DNA of 64,000 bases from Candidatus Dadabacteria bacterium (GTDB taxonomy: Bacteria > Desulfobacterota_D > UBA1144 > Nemesobacterales > Nemesobacteraceae). The position numbers and the translations under genes were made by a program. The stretch lies in assembly GCA_951812945.1 (NCBI GenBank), contig CATOTB010000001.1, positions 800,198 through 864,197 on the forward strand, written 5' to 3'. Below, in pieces: positions 46,636 to 55,110 of the stretch; the first letter of the stretch is position 1; every line of letters starts with the position of its first letter. A model generated the notes under the pieces. The model worked only from the letters and a program-made list of their open reading frames with translations, ran no database searches and had not been told where the DNA came from.

Positions 46636-48307
46636 GCGCGCCTCCCACTGGTGCTGTTACTGTGGGGACTTCCACATCCACTTCATCAGGCAACTCAACC
46701 TCTACCGCATGGCCATCACCATAAGGGTGTGCCAGCTTATCATCTAATTGAAGCCAGTAATAACCTGTGCCGTGATCGAGATAGAGTTTTAGGCCTTTGT
46801 CTTTGTAGTGTTTGGGCTTGCCTTCGGTAATCCAAGGTTTCAAGGCCATAACCAGTTCAGCCAAAGCCTGCTTGCGTTCTTGGTCCGTGATGGCTTCTTT
46901 TGCACCCATCAATGCTTTTTCAGCATCTTGCAGGATAAACTCAAGCTTCGTGCCACGGAATTTCGGTAGCAAGTGATCATTCAGCTTAAGTGCCGGCATC
47001 AACATTTTGGTATCAGGTTCAAAGCCGCTTGTCTGGGCTTCATGCAAATATAGTGCGGCATCAACCAAATGATCGATCATGGCTTGCTGGTCTTTGGTGA
47101 CTTCAATTAAAGCCAGTGGCGCTTGTGTTTTTTGCAATTTACGGAAGGACTCACGCAGAGAGCTTTCGGAATCAATCATGAACTGGCTGCTTACGACAAC
47201 CTTGTCACCTTCTTCCAAGCCACGCGTAATTTCAGTTCGCCCTTTGTTATGAATACCGGTTTGCACGGCCTGTGGCTGAAATTTGCCGTTGCCTAGGGCT
47301 ATGACTACAAAATCACCTTCGGAGCTTTTTAGAATAGCTTCTGATGGGATACTGAGGCGTTTATCAATGTTTGTTTCAAAATTAACATCCGCATATGCGC
47401 CTGGTTTCAATGCGCCATCCGTATTTTCTAATACCAGCCGGATTTTTCCAGTTCTGCTATTTTCATCAATGGTGGGGTAAATATAATCAATCCTTGCTGT
47501 GGGCTTGATACTCCCCAAGTTTGGGAAGGTAACAGTGGCCTTGCTGTCTTTTGCTAAGAACTGCAAATCCTTTTCTGCGACACTGACCTCAATCCATACG
47601 CTGCTATAATCCTGAATGGTGGCAATTTGCATTCCAGGTTTCACGTAGCTGCCTTGGTTCACCATCAAATGGCTGACAATGCCATCGGTTTCTGCATAAA
47701 ACGGTAACCGCTCTAGCTTCCCGCGGCTCGACCGTATTTGTGCAATCGCTTTTTCATCTGCACCGAGGGATTTCAGGCGTTTGGCACTGGAATTAATACG
47801 CCTCTCAATGCCGGTTTCTATAGCTGCGATATAATCTTGTTGGGCTGAGATCAAATCGGGGCTGTAAAGCGTAAAGAGTAAATCACCTTTTTTGACCTCA
47901 TCACCTACGGCGGTAATTTTTAAATCTTCAACCCAACCGGCTACGCGGACTGAAATTGCCTGGGTTAGACGAACATTTTCCGTGACAAGGCCATAGCTTC
48001 TAACATCTGTGCCAAAACTTGCTATTGCCGCATTCTCTGTACGTACCCCAATATTTTGAATAGTTTCCGGTGCAATGGTGACAATTTTGCGGGCATCATC
48101 CTTATGTGCGCTATGTGCGCTACGATCTTCTTCTACAGCTTCATCATCACCTTCGACCGGCACTAAATCCATGCCACAAATCGGACATGTTCCCATTTCA
48201 GTGACAATGTAGTGTGGGTGCATCGGGCATGTGTATTTTTGCGACTCCGCCCACGCCGGACTAACCGTAAATGCTAAGATTAAGAGGAATACTTTAATCA
48301 TTCTCAT
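46622..48307 (-). CDS. cusB: CusB-type membrane-fusion protein with metal-binding N-terminus
   Basis: A 561-residue periplasmic adaptor. After a signal peptide (residues 1-20) comes a heavy-metal-binding domain (YTCPMHPHYIVTEMGTCPIC, then GMDLVP), next the barrel-sandwich and beta-barrel domains (SVRVAGWVEDLKITAVGDEV, AETDGIVSHLMVNQGSYVKP). An extra C-terminal helical region of about 130 residues (VDAALYLHEAQTSGFEPDTK onward) resembles DUF3347, and a His-containing tail (GGAHAGH) ends it. Longer than E. coli CusB (about 400). Confidence 0.93.
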   Translation of the reverse strand: MRMIKVFLLILAFTVSPAWAESQKYTCPMHPHYIVTEMGTCPICGMDLVPVEGDDEAVEEDRSAHSAHKDDARKIVTIAPETIQNIGVRTENAAIASFGTDVRSYGLVTENVRLTQAISVRVAGWVEDLKITAVGDEVKKGDLLFTLYSPDLISAQQDYIAAIETGIERRINSSAKRLKSLGADEKAIAQIRSSRGKLERLPFYAETDGIVSHLMVNQGSYVKPGMQIATIQDYSSVWIEVSVAEKDLQFLAKDSKATVTFPNLGSIKPTARIDYIYPTIDENSRTGKIRLVLENTDGALKPGAYADVNFETNIDKRLSIPSEAILKSSEGDFVVIALGNGKFQPQAVQTGIHNKGRTEITRGLEEGDKVVVSSQFMIDSESSLRESFRKLQKTQAPLALIEVTKDQQAMIDHLVDAALYLHEAQTSGFEPDTKMLMPALKLNDHLLPKFRGTKLEFILQDAEKALMGAKEAITDQERKQALAELVMALKPWITEGKPKHYKDKGLKLYLDHGTGYYWLQLDDKLAHPYGDGHAVEVELPDEVDVEVPTVTAPVGGAHAGH

Positions 48308-49523
48308 TGTGATTTCCTCCTATGATGTGGCTGTTAAATTGTGCGGATAAGTGCGTGTGGCGGCTGCGCATAGTCGCAAGCTGCGACTCTATGGTGAGTT
48401 CATCAATTTGCGCATCCAGAACTGTTTCTAGTGGCGCGTTGCCGGATTCATAATTCCGGTTGGCTGCTTCCACTATTTGCTTGAGCGATACTCTTTTCTC
48501 TTTTAAAAGCTCAATATTATCGAGTGCGATATCACGCTCGGATTTCAAGACAGACATACGCTTAATCCACTCGCGCCGTGTATCGTCATAAGCAAATTCT
48601 GCACTGCGCTTTCCGGCCTGTGCTGCACGTAATTTGGGCTTTTGATTAGACCCATACCAAAGGGGAATAGAGATAGTTGCTTGGATACTAAACCAATCAT
48701 CACCGGAGAAACTAGGCCCATCTTCGCGTTGCTTATAAATGGCTTGAATACTGTAGCTGGGCCCAAAAGCGGCATCAGCAGCATCAACATCTTTAGAGGC
48801 TACATTGATATCTTCACTGGCAATGCGTACGGGATATAAAATTTCTGCTTCACGATTCCATTCAGCGTCCAGCACAGATGGAAGCCCTACCTCTGGCACT
48901 TCACCAACAAGGCGGATCAGATCTTCTTCAACGGCAATACGTTCAGCTTTAAGATCGTTCAGGCGTTGCTCAACCTCTATGTGTTCAACGTCAATTTCTG
49001 AAAATCGGCCATAGACAGGCTTACCGGCTTCAAGTTGGCCTTCCAGCTCATATTCCATTAATCGGTAGTAACCAAGCTGTTGATTTGCCAGCTTTTCCAG
49101 TGTTTTGATTTTATCCAGTTCAATAAGCTGGCTAATCAAAATGGCTTCTAGGCGTTTACGTGTGTAATCAGCCATTAATTGCTGCCGTTTCGATAGCGCT
49201 TCCTGTTTCCCGGACTTGGCTTTACGAAGCGAATGACTTGGTATTTGTTGTCTAAACCCTAAAACTTTTGAGGTTGGCAAAAACCTGTCAAATCCAAGAT
49301 TATCAATGGGTACATTATCCACGCCGATTATAAGTTGCGGATCTGGTAATCCCATTTCACCGACCGATAATTCTTTAAAGCGCGTACTTTGCTCTAATAT
49401 TTGTGTTACTTGGGGATGCTCTGCAAGCTTTTCGACATAGTTATCTAGTGTTTCAGTCTTCGCTTGGGCTACCTCCATGGACGTGGCTAATATCACCACC
49501 ACCAAAAGGCGTTTTATATTCAT
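48294..49523 (-). CDS. cusC: CusC-type outer-membrane efflux protein (TolC family)
   Basis: A 409-residue exported protein with signal peptide (LLVVVILATSMEVAQA) and the two-repeat helical structure of TolC-type channels: long helices with LEAILISQLIELDKIKTLEK and VLKSERDIALDNIELLKEKR and the strand regions MGLPDPQLIIGVDNVP and WFSIQATISIPLWYG. Forms the outer-membrane exit of the CusCBA pump. First of the cusCBA-merR-cusF operon; its 3' end overlaps cusB by 14 bp. Confidence 0.9.
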   Translation of the reverse strand: MNIKRLLVVVILATSMEVAQAKTETLDNYVEKLAEHPQVTQILEQSTRFKELSVGEMGLPDPQLIIGVDNVPIDNLGFDRFLPTSKVLGFRQQIPSHSLRKAKSGKQEALSKRQQLMADYTRKRLEAILISQLIELDKIKTLEKLANQQLGYYRLMEYELEGQLEAGKPVYGRFSEIDVEHIEVEQRLNDLKAERIAVEEDLIRLVGEVPEVGLPSVLDAEWNREAEILYPVRIASEDINVASKDVDAADAAFGPSYSIQAIYKQREDGPSFSGDDWFSIQATISIPLWYGSNQKPKLRAAQAGKRSAEFAYDDTRREWIKRMSVLKSERDIALDNIELLKEKRVSLKQIVEAANRNYESGNAPLETVLDAQIDELTIESQLATMRSRHTHLSAQFNSHIIGGNHNEND

Positions 49524-49561
49524 AATTTTCTCCTAGTTCCTTGAGGGTTTTAGTATCTTAT

Positions 49562-49601
49562 AGACACACCAACTTGTTGGGAGACACACTAAGGGTGTCA
49601 A
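49562..49601 (-). promoter_or_regulatory. Putative operator/promoter of the cus operon
   Basis: Between the Cys/Met-rich gene and cusC: a perfect inverted repeat CCAAC-TT-GTTGG (49569-49580) flanked by two direct copies of AGACACAC (49562-49569 and 49582-49589) spaced exactly 20 bp, and beyond it GACAC-N7-GTGTC ending in TGTCAA (minus-strand TTGACA, 49601-49596). A TATAAG follows on the minus strand towards cusC (about 49561-49556). This could be the binding site of the MerR regulator. Confidence 0.4.
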
Positions 49602-49606
49602 CAAAT

Positions 49607-50020
49607 CTAGGAGATACGTTCTGGAGGGTATTGAATGCCGTAAGGGTAAACTGATTCACCCACATCATCTATGAGATGTTTTAGATCTTTTGAAAGATGA
49701 TCATTTACGGCTTTATCGCTAAGAAGTGAAGCTTGTGTAGGAAAATTACAGTGTCCGCAGGAACACTTATCACCTTCGGTTGATCTTTCCTGATCTTGGT
49801 TGATCTGATCATTTGCCCGTTCCATGTCCATGCTGGCTTTATCCGTGTCGGTTTTCGCCATTTCATGACACGGAATCTTTTTATCCGACATTTCAGCATG
49901 TGTCATTTCGCTCTGTGCCATTTGAGCACAATTACATAGAACCATAGATGCAGCGGCGTAGGAGTTCATTGTGAACGCCAGCACTAAAAGCACTAGAACT
50001 ATGTCTTTTATAAGCTTCAT
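49607..50020 (-). CDS. Exported Cys/Met/His-rich protein, probably metal-binding
   Basis: A 137-residue protein with an N-terminal signal sequence (IVLVLLVLAFTMNSYAAA). The mature part has CNCAQMAQSEMTHAEM, CHEMAK and CSCGHC, a density of thiol, thioether and imidazole groups typical of periplasmic copper/silver or zinc binders such as DUF2946-type proteins. No exact family is certain. It leads the island's transcription direction, 83 bp upstream of cusC, with an operator-like sequence in between, so it may be separately transcribed. Confidence 0.72.
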   Translation of the reverse strand: MKLIKDIVLVLLVLAFTMNSYAAASMVLCNCAQMAQSEMTHAEMSDKKIPCHEMAKTDTDKASMDMERANDQINQDQERSTEGDKCSCGHCNFPTQASLLSDKAVNDHLSKDLKHLIDDVGESVYPYGIQYPPERIS

Positions 50021-50384
50021 ATCACCACTCTAACACATATGGATATTAAAAATCTATTTAATTCAAACGTTCGTGTTTACCGATGAAAAAGTTGCACGAA
50101 AAAACATATTATTTGAGGGGGCGAGGGGTATTAAGAATTTCTTAATCTTAACTGTAGGACGCTTTCTACTGTTGCATATGACTCCCCATGTATATGCACT
50201 TACTTTCTTTACCTGGTTTTGTATATACTGCAGGAATAAATGACTCCCTGTCCGGTTTTTGAAGCCATTTCTTAGATGCTTAAGAACTCTTTTTGTGTAT
50301 AGTTTTTGTGTCGGATTCGACTGAGGGGAAATAGCAGGTGGTCGCGCTTCCGGCAATTTTTCGTTCCTTTGGAAAATTCGTATC
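50021..50384. other. AT-rich intergenic stretch at the right side of the island
   Basis: 364 bases with no convincing gene. The minus-strand frame is open for about 97 codons (50063-50356) but has biased, low-quality composition and no ribosome site. It holds the upstream region of the 49607-50020 gene and a short perfect inverted repeat (TTAAGAA-T-TTCTTAA near 50130). The right boundary of the island is probably here. Confidence 0.4.
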
Positions 50385-51857
50385 TTGGATATTCAAAAAC
50401 AGGTCGAACGCTTCAAAAAGGGTTATCCCTTCCGCAGACTTCTTCGCCCTGCGACAGTCGGCGACGGAATAAGAAAACTGGGAGAAAATGAATCCAGAGT
50501 GCTCCAGCGGGAATACGAGGATTCTCTTTTTGAAACGAGCGTGTGCAAATTCGTTCCTGCATCCGGAGCGGCCTCGAGAATGTTTCGGGACCTCGGCATG
50601 CTTCGGGACGTCTTTTCCTCGGGAGAAGCGGCCCTGGATTCCGAAGGGGAAAAGACTCTTGAGAAATTTCTCTCGAATGCGACAAGATTTCCTTTCGCGG
50701 GCCTGCTTGAAGAGAGGTTGGAGGAAAAGCTTGAGAATGTCATCTCTTCGGGGAATTTAGAACTCATTCTCAACACCCTTCTGGGAAGTGACGGTCTGGG
50801 TTACGCGGACATTCCCAAAGGACTTGTGCCTTTCCACAGTTATGGAGAAGAGAGAAGAACGGCTTTTTTCGAACATTTCAAAGAAGCCATCGGGTATATA
50901 AACTCACGCGGCACAGCCTCAATGCATTTCACCATTCCCCCCGCTTTTGCGGAGCGGTTCGCCCGGGAGGAGAAGGAAGCGGCTTCTCTTCTATCCTCCG
51001 AAGGGGTTTCATTTGACGTAGCATACTCGGTTCAGGACCCTCAAACGGATACAATCGCGGTCACGATGGACAACGTGCCCGTCTCGGACGCCGATGGATC
51101 CCCGCTCCGAAGACCCGCCGGGCACGGAGCGTTGCTTAAAAACCTGAATGAACTTTCCTATGACTGTATTTTTGTAAAGAACATAGATAACGTGGCGAAA
51201 GAGGGACTTCTTCCCGATACTGTTAAGTGGAAAAAGACCCTCGGAGGAGTTCTTCTCTCTATCCAGAGAAGGGTTTTCCGCTACACAGAAGCCCTCTCTT
51301 CCTCTTGGACCTCAGAGGCACTTGAGCGGGAGATAATTTCTTTCTGTCGGGAAGAGCTTTTAATGGACCTTTCCCGGAAACTTTCAGGGCTGTCCGGAGC
51401 CGGCAGGAGGGAGTTCCTGTTTCGGGCGCTTCACAGGCCCATCAGGGTATGCGGCGTCGTAAAGAACGTGGGTGAACCGGGCGGCGGTCCGTTCTGGGTG
51501 GAAGGAGAAGGGGGAGAGTCTCTTCAGATAGTTGAAAGCGCCGAGATTGACCGGAACTCTTTTGCCCAGAGGCGTATCTGGGAGAGTTCTACTCATTTTA
51601 ATCCCGTGGATATCGTCTGCGGAGTAAAGGATTTTAAGGGGAAGAAATTCAATCTGACCGGCTTTGTCGACCCGGAAGCCGGAATTATTACCGAAAAGAC
51701 CTTAGGCACAAAGAAGATAAAGGCGCTTGAGCTTCCCGGGCTCTGGAACGGTTCCATGTCCGGGTGGATAACGGTTTTCGTGGAAGTTCCTTCCACCACG
51801 TTTAATCCGGTGAAAACTGTCTGGGATCTTCTGAAGGAGCCTCATCAGGTAAAGTAA
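50385..51857 (+). CDS. DUF4301 family protein
   Basis: A 490-residue soluble protein. It matches the DUF4301 pattern throughout: KFVPASGAASRMFRDLG (residues about 55-71), KGLVPFHSYGEERRTAFFEH, then SMHFTIP, TDTIAVTMDNVPVSDADGS, RPAGHGALLKNLNELSYDCI and FVKNIDNV. The early PASGAASRM block resembles a nucleotide-sugar-pyrophosphorylase-like loop, consistent with its place 36 bp before manC, but the activity is unknown. The start is a TTG at 50385 because no ATG or GTG suits; the exact start is uncertain. Confidence 0.85.
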   Translation: MDIQKQVERFKKGYPFRRLLRPATVGDGIRKLGENESRVLQREYEDSLFETSVCKFVPASGAASRMFRDLGMLRDVFSSGEAALDSEGEKTLEKFLSNATRFPFAGLLEERLEEKLENVISSGNLELILNTLLGSDGLGYADIPKGLVPFHSYGEERRTAFFEHFKEAIGYINSRGTASMHFTIPPAFAERFAREEKEAASLLSSEGVSFDVAYSVQDPQTDTIAVTMDNVPVSDADGSPLRRPAGHGALLKNLNELSYDCIFVKNIDNVAKEGLLPDTVKWKKTLGGVLLSIQRRVFRYTEALSSSWTSEALEREIISFCREELLMDLSRKLSGLSGAGRREFLFRALHRPIRVCGVVKNVGEPGGGPFWVEGEGGESLQIVESAEIDRNSFAQRRIWESSTHFNPVDIVCGVKDFKGKKFNLTGFVDPEAGIITEKTLGTKKIKALELPGLWNGSMSGWITVFVEVPSTTFNPVKTVWDLLKEPHQVK

Positions 51858-51874
51858 CATCTGGAGGCTTTTCC

Positions 51875-51901
51875 GTGGAAATCAGCTCTCAAAATGCCTA
51901 A
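51875..51901 (+). other. Eight-codon ORF overlapping the manC start
   Basis: A GGAGG (51863-51867) is placed 7 bp before a GTG (51875) that opens an 8-codon reading frame ending in TAA at 51901; the manC ATG (51894) lies inside it in another frame. Either a coupling leader peptide or a one-base error hiding the true GTG start of manC. Confidence 0.4.
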
Positions 51902-53243
51902 AGAAAATCTCTACTGTCTTGTTCTTGCCGGGGGACGGGGAACCAGGCTCTGGCCTCTCTCAAGGGAGTCCCTGCCCAAGCAGTTCCTCGCGATAAACGG
52001 AAATGAGTCGCTTCTGCTTGGGACGCTTAAGCGCGCCGCCCGTCTTGTAACCGAAGAAAACATATTGGTTGTACTTGAGGAAAAACAGCTCCCGCTGATT
52101 AAACAGAGTCTTCAGTCCACGGATTTTCCGGAAAAAATAAAGGTTATTACAGAACCCGTGGGCAGAAACACCGCCCCCGCGATTCTGCTCGGAACTCTTG
52201 AGATTGCTTCTCAGGACGAAGACGCAGTGATAATGGTTTTCCCCTCGGATCATGTAGTCGGGGACGACGAGAATTTCCGTGATTACGTACGAAGGGCGGT
52301 TTCCCTCGCTGAAGACGATTACATAGTGTGTTTCGGAATCACCCCCTCGGCGCCCGAGACCGGGTACGGCTACATCGAGGGAGGAGAACCGCTTCACGAC
52401 TATGGGCTTAAAATAAAAAGGTTCGTCGAAAAACCCAGTGACGAAGTTGCAAGTGAATACCTGCTTTCGGGAAATTTTTTCTGGAACAGCGGAATGTTCG
52501 TTTTCCGGGCCCGGACCATGATTGAGGAATACGCGGCTCTTTGCCCTGAGGTGTATGAACCGATTCGCGAAGCTTCCCGCGGAGAAGTCGACAGGGATGT
52601 TTACGCCGGGCTTCCTTCCGTCCCAGTTGACCGCGCGGTGATGGAGAAGACTTCGCGTGGAGCCGTGGTACCATCTTCTTTTCCGTGGAGCGATATAGGG
52701 TCATGGCGGCTTTTCTACGAATTTTCCCCGAAAGATTCCGAGGGCAACGTGCTTGAAGGAGACGTAATCCTTAAGGGCACGGAGGATTCTATTGTAAAAA
52801 GCGGCTCGAGGCTTGTCTGCGTATCCGGTCTTCTCAACGTTGCGGTGATTGAAACTAAGGACGCCGTTTTTGTCTCCGATCTTGACCGCTCGAATGAGGC
52901 GGGCGAGTTTGCGAAGGAATTAAGAAAGCGGGGCAGGGACGAGGCGGACCGTCCGAAAGTAGTTCACTACCCTTGGGGCAGCAGGGAAGAAATTGAGAAA
53001 GGAAAGTTCTCAAGAACAATCAAAACAACTCTTTTTTCCGGCAAGTCCGCAAGGACGGAAAACACCTCTTCTCACAACCTCCGACTGGTGGTTCTTCAGG
53101 GAGAAGCTCTGATCGTCGGCGAGAAGAGCGACGAACTCGGCCTCGGGCAGACTTTCTTTCTCGAAGACGGAGCGAATTGCACCCTAGAGAACAAGGGGGA
53201 CGATGTTCTGCTCATTCTTGAGATCTTTTCCGTTAAGGGTTGA
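51894..53243 (+). CDS. manC: Mannose-1-phosphate guanylyltransferase
   Basis: A 449-residue enzyme that makes GDP-mannose for surface polysaccharides. Nucleotide-binding LAGGRGTRLWPLSRESLPKQ at residues about 11-30, VFPSDHVVGDDENF, GYGYIEGG, RFVEKPSDEVA and FPWSDIGSWRLFYE are typical of ManC/CpsB. The C-terminal 100 residues form a cupin-like domain where bifunctional proteins have phosphomannose isomerase; here the usual metal-binding His pattern is poor, so isomerase activity is doubtful. No strong ribosome site precedes the ATG directly (see the short overlapping ORF). Confidence 0.93.
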   Translation: MPKENLYCLVLAGGRGTRLWPLSRESLPKQFLAINGNESLLLGTLKRAARLVTEENILVVLEEKQLPLIKQSLQSTDFPEKIKVITEPVGRNTAPAILLGTLEIASQDEDAVIMVFPSDHVVGDDENFRDYVRRAVSLAEDDYIVCFGITPSAPETGYGYIEGGEPLHDYGLKIKRFVEKPSDEVASEYLLSGNFFWNSGMFVFRARTMIEEYAALCPEVYEPIREASRGEVDRDVYAGLPSVPVDRAVMEKTSRGAVVPSSFPWSDIGSWRLFYEFSPKDSEGNVLEGDVILKGTEDSIVKSGSRLVCVSGLLNVAVIETKDAVFVSDLDRSNEAGEFAKELRKRGRDEADRPKVVHYPWGSREEIEKGKFSRTIKTTLFSGKSARTENTSSHNLRLVVLQGEALIVGEKSDELGLGQTFFLEDGANCTLENKGDDVLLILEIFSVKG

Positions 53244-53308
53244 AAAAAACAGGGGGAGCAGAGCTTTGACTCTGTTTTCCGTTGAGTTATCATTTTTCCA
53301 CCGAGCGG

Positions 53309-53400
53309 GGAGAGGTGGCCGAGTGGTCGAAGGCGCTCGATTGCTAATCGAGTAAGGGGTGAAAGCCCCTTCGTGGGTTCGAATCCCACTCTCTCCGCCA
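53309..53400 (+). tRNA. tRNA-Ser (anticodon GCT)
   Basis: 92 bases with encoded CCA. Acceptor GGAGAGG; anticodon arm CTCGA-TTGCTAA-TCGAG with anticodon GCT; long variable arm with hairpin GGGGTGAAAGCCCC typical of serine tRNAs; T arm GTGGGTTCGAATCCCAC. Confidence 0.97.
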
Positions 53401-53469
53401 ATCCTGTTTTGTAATCTACTGAGAAAAAGGATTATTTGGGAAACAGAAAAGATTTGTACCCCTTCCTAT

Positions 53470-53505
53470 AAAAAAGCCCACCAAGGCGGTTAAGCCAAGG
53501 TGGAC
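53470..53505 (-). terminator. Rho-independent terminator of the DUF6011-like gene
   Basis: On the minus strand a hairpin has outer arms GTCCACC and GGTGGGC, a symmetric TT/TT internal loop, an inner GGC/GCC stem and a TTAACC loop, followed by six Ts (53475-53470). It lies 35 bp after the stop of the small minus-strand gene. Confidence 0.75.
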
Positions 53506-53539
53506 TATCTGCAAAACCAAAAAGGGACGTACCCCCTCT

Positions 53540-53722
53540 TTAAGATTCACAAATTACATCTGCCGTCCGATGTTTCCGCCAGCATTCCGGTCCCATTCCT
53601 AGGATAATGGAACGGGGATCCGTCAGTGGTTTATCACAGATTTTACATCGGGTTTCATTCCCCCGGTCGGCTTTTCTCTTTTCTGCTTTTCGTTTCCGGT
53701 CGGCTTCCTTCCGTTTCCTCAT
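53540..53722 (-). CDS. DUF6011-like small zinc protein (60 aa)
   Basis: A 60-residue protein with a very basic N-terminal half (RKRKEADRKRKAEKRKADRG) and a C-terminal zinc motif CKICDKPLTDPRSIILGMGP followed by ECWRKH; this CxxC..PLTDP..GxGPxC pattern is that of DUF6011-type proteins, common on mobile elements and phages. Its exact function is unknown; DNA binding is plausible from the basic tail. An intrinsic terminator follows. Confidence 0.8.
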   Translation of the reverse strand: MRKRKEADRKRKAEKRKADRGNETRCKICDKPLTDPRSIILGMGPECWRKHRTADVICES

Positions 53723-53790
53723 AAGATCTATTATACAAAAACCAGGGGTGAGAAAAACCCCACTCTCTCCATCATTGCGTCGTTCGGGAA

Positions 53791-54963
53791 TTACAAGCCA
53801 AGCAGTTTATCCATCAGCTTCGGAAGAGAAATCACAGTTGTACCCTTTTCAATCGGAAATTCATCATGGCCACCGTAGACAACAAATTTTCTGGTAGCGC
53901 TGATATCTTCCGATGCGTGATGAAAGCCGGGTCTTATTTTGGGCGCGACGCCATATTTGATTTCAATCGCCCACAACTCCTTGCTTGATATCCTGAGAAT
54001 AAGATCGATCTCCGTGCCGGAAGACGCACGATAGTAATAAGACTCCACGCTGTTTGGCAGGATGGAGACTATGTTTTCAATTACGAATCCTTCCCAGCTT
54101 TTTCCAAGAACGGGGTTGGAGAGCAGCGCATCATAATCCGCGATACCAAGCAACCTGTGCAGGATTCCGCTGTCCCGAACATAAAACCGCGGAGATTTGA
54201 CCAATCGTTTCTTGACGTTCCCGTACCAGGGACTCAGTCTCCGTACAAGCAGCAGATCAACCAGGATATCTAGGTAATGGGTAACGGTTTTCCCGTCAAC
54301 TTCGAGATTGTTGCCCAGTTTTGAATAATTCAGCGCTTCTCCCTGCAGATGAGCGAGCATTGTCCAAAGCATCCTTAAGCGACTGGAGGGCACCCGGAAT
54401 CCCATCTGCGGAACGTCTCGCTCCAGATAGGTTCGGATGAGCATTTCAAGCCATTCCATGCTCTCAGCGTCTGATGATGCCAGATAGCTCTCGGGAAAAC
54501 CGCCCCTAAGCCATAGTTTATGAAAATCATCCGGGTTGGCATGCGGAACCTCAAGGATATTAAGGCCGTTCATGTAAATATAGCGGATGCGTCCCGCCAG
54601 ACTTTCTGAAGACTGGCGAAGCAGGTCCATCGTTGCGGAACCGAGTAATAGGAACTGCTCAGCTTTTTTGCCTGCCCGCCGATTTTCGTCAATCAGTCCA
54701 CGCAGGGTCATGAACAGATCGGGGGCACGTTGTATCTCATCCAGAATAATTAGTCTTTCCCTGCTCCCGGAAAGAAAGGAAACGGGGTCGCGCAGCTTCA
54801 GCAGGTCTTCCGGTGACTCTAGATCCAGATAGATGGAATTGTGCTTTTCAGCGATTTCTCGCGCCAATGTAGTTTTGCCGACCTGGCGCGGCCCAAGAAG
54901 CGCAACCGCGGGGGCGCGTTTTACAGCTTCATCAAGCTTGTCCGCAATCCATCTTTCCAGCAT
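53791..54963 (-). CDS. AAA-family ATPase with DUF4143 domain
   Basis: A 390-residue protein of the AAA_14/DUF4143 class. Walker A is GPRQVGKTTLAREIAEKH (residues about 24-41), Walker B LIILDEIQRAPDLF, sensor LLGSATMDLLRQSSESLAGR. The DUF4143 half ends with a restriction-endonuclease-like core (SGTEIDLILRI, then WAIEIKYGVAPK), keeping the D and ExK residues, so nuclease activity is possible. Such genes are scattered in bacteria, often on mobile DNA; their role is not established. It stands alone in the 53.5-55 kb accessory patch. Confidence 0.9.
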   Translation of the reverse strand: MLERWIADKLDEAVKRAPAVALLGPRQVGKTTLAREIAEKHNSIYLDLESPEDLLKLRDPVSFLSGSRERLIILDEIQRAPDLFMTLRGLIDENRRAGKKAEQFLLLGSATMDLLRQSSESLAGRIRYIYMNGLNILEVPHANPDDFHKLWLRGGFPESYLASSDAESMEWLEMLIRTYLERDVPQMGFRVPSSRLRMLWTMLAHLQGEALNYSKLGNNLEVDGKTVTHYLDILVDLLLVRRLSPWYGNVKKRLVKSPRFYVRDSGILHRLLGIADYDALLSNPVLGKSWEGFVIENIVSILPNSVESYYYRASSGTEIDLILRISSKELWAIEIKYGVAPKIRPGFHHASEDISATRKFVVYGGHDEFPIEKGTTVISLPKLMDKLLGL

Positions 54964-55110
54964 ATGTGTATTTTAGGAGATAGGCTCCGAAATTGCAAGG
55001 TTTTTTCTGTTTGGGTAACGTAAAAGCCGACCTTCATTAAATGATGTGGAAATTTTTATTCAAGGATGGATTTAAGGAGCCAGTCGGCAGGATAGTTTCA
55101 GGAAAGTAGT

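Larger units (their letters stand above)
42414..50020. other. Probable genomic island with copper/silver efflux genes, next to tRNA-Asp
   Basis: All genes here are on the minus strand and concern metal export. They show a codon style different by eye from the flanks: more CGN arginine, ATT/ATC isoleucine and CAA glutamine, less AGG/ATA. The block starts 15 bp after tRNA-Asp and opens with a gene fragment. No integrase, transposase or duplicated tRNA end was found, so the mechanism and right boundary are unclear; the right edge could lie anywhere in 50,021-50,384. Confidence 0.6.

Noticed and set aside
50063-50356. 97-codon minus-strand ORF right of the metal island
   Set aside because: Composition is not protein-like, there is no ribosome site and no recognisable motif; treated as non-coding.
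42322-50384. att-site duplication of the tRNA-Asp 3' end flanking the island
   Set aside because: I looked for a second copy of the tRNA 3' end at the right side and found none in the window, and there is no integrase.
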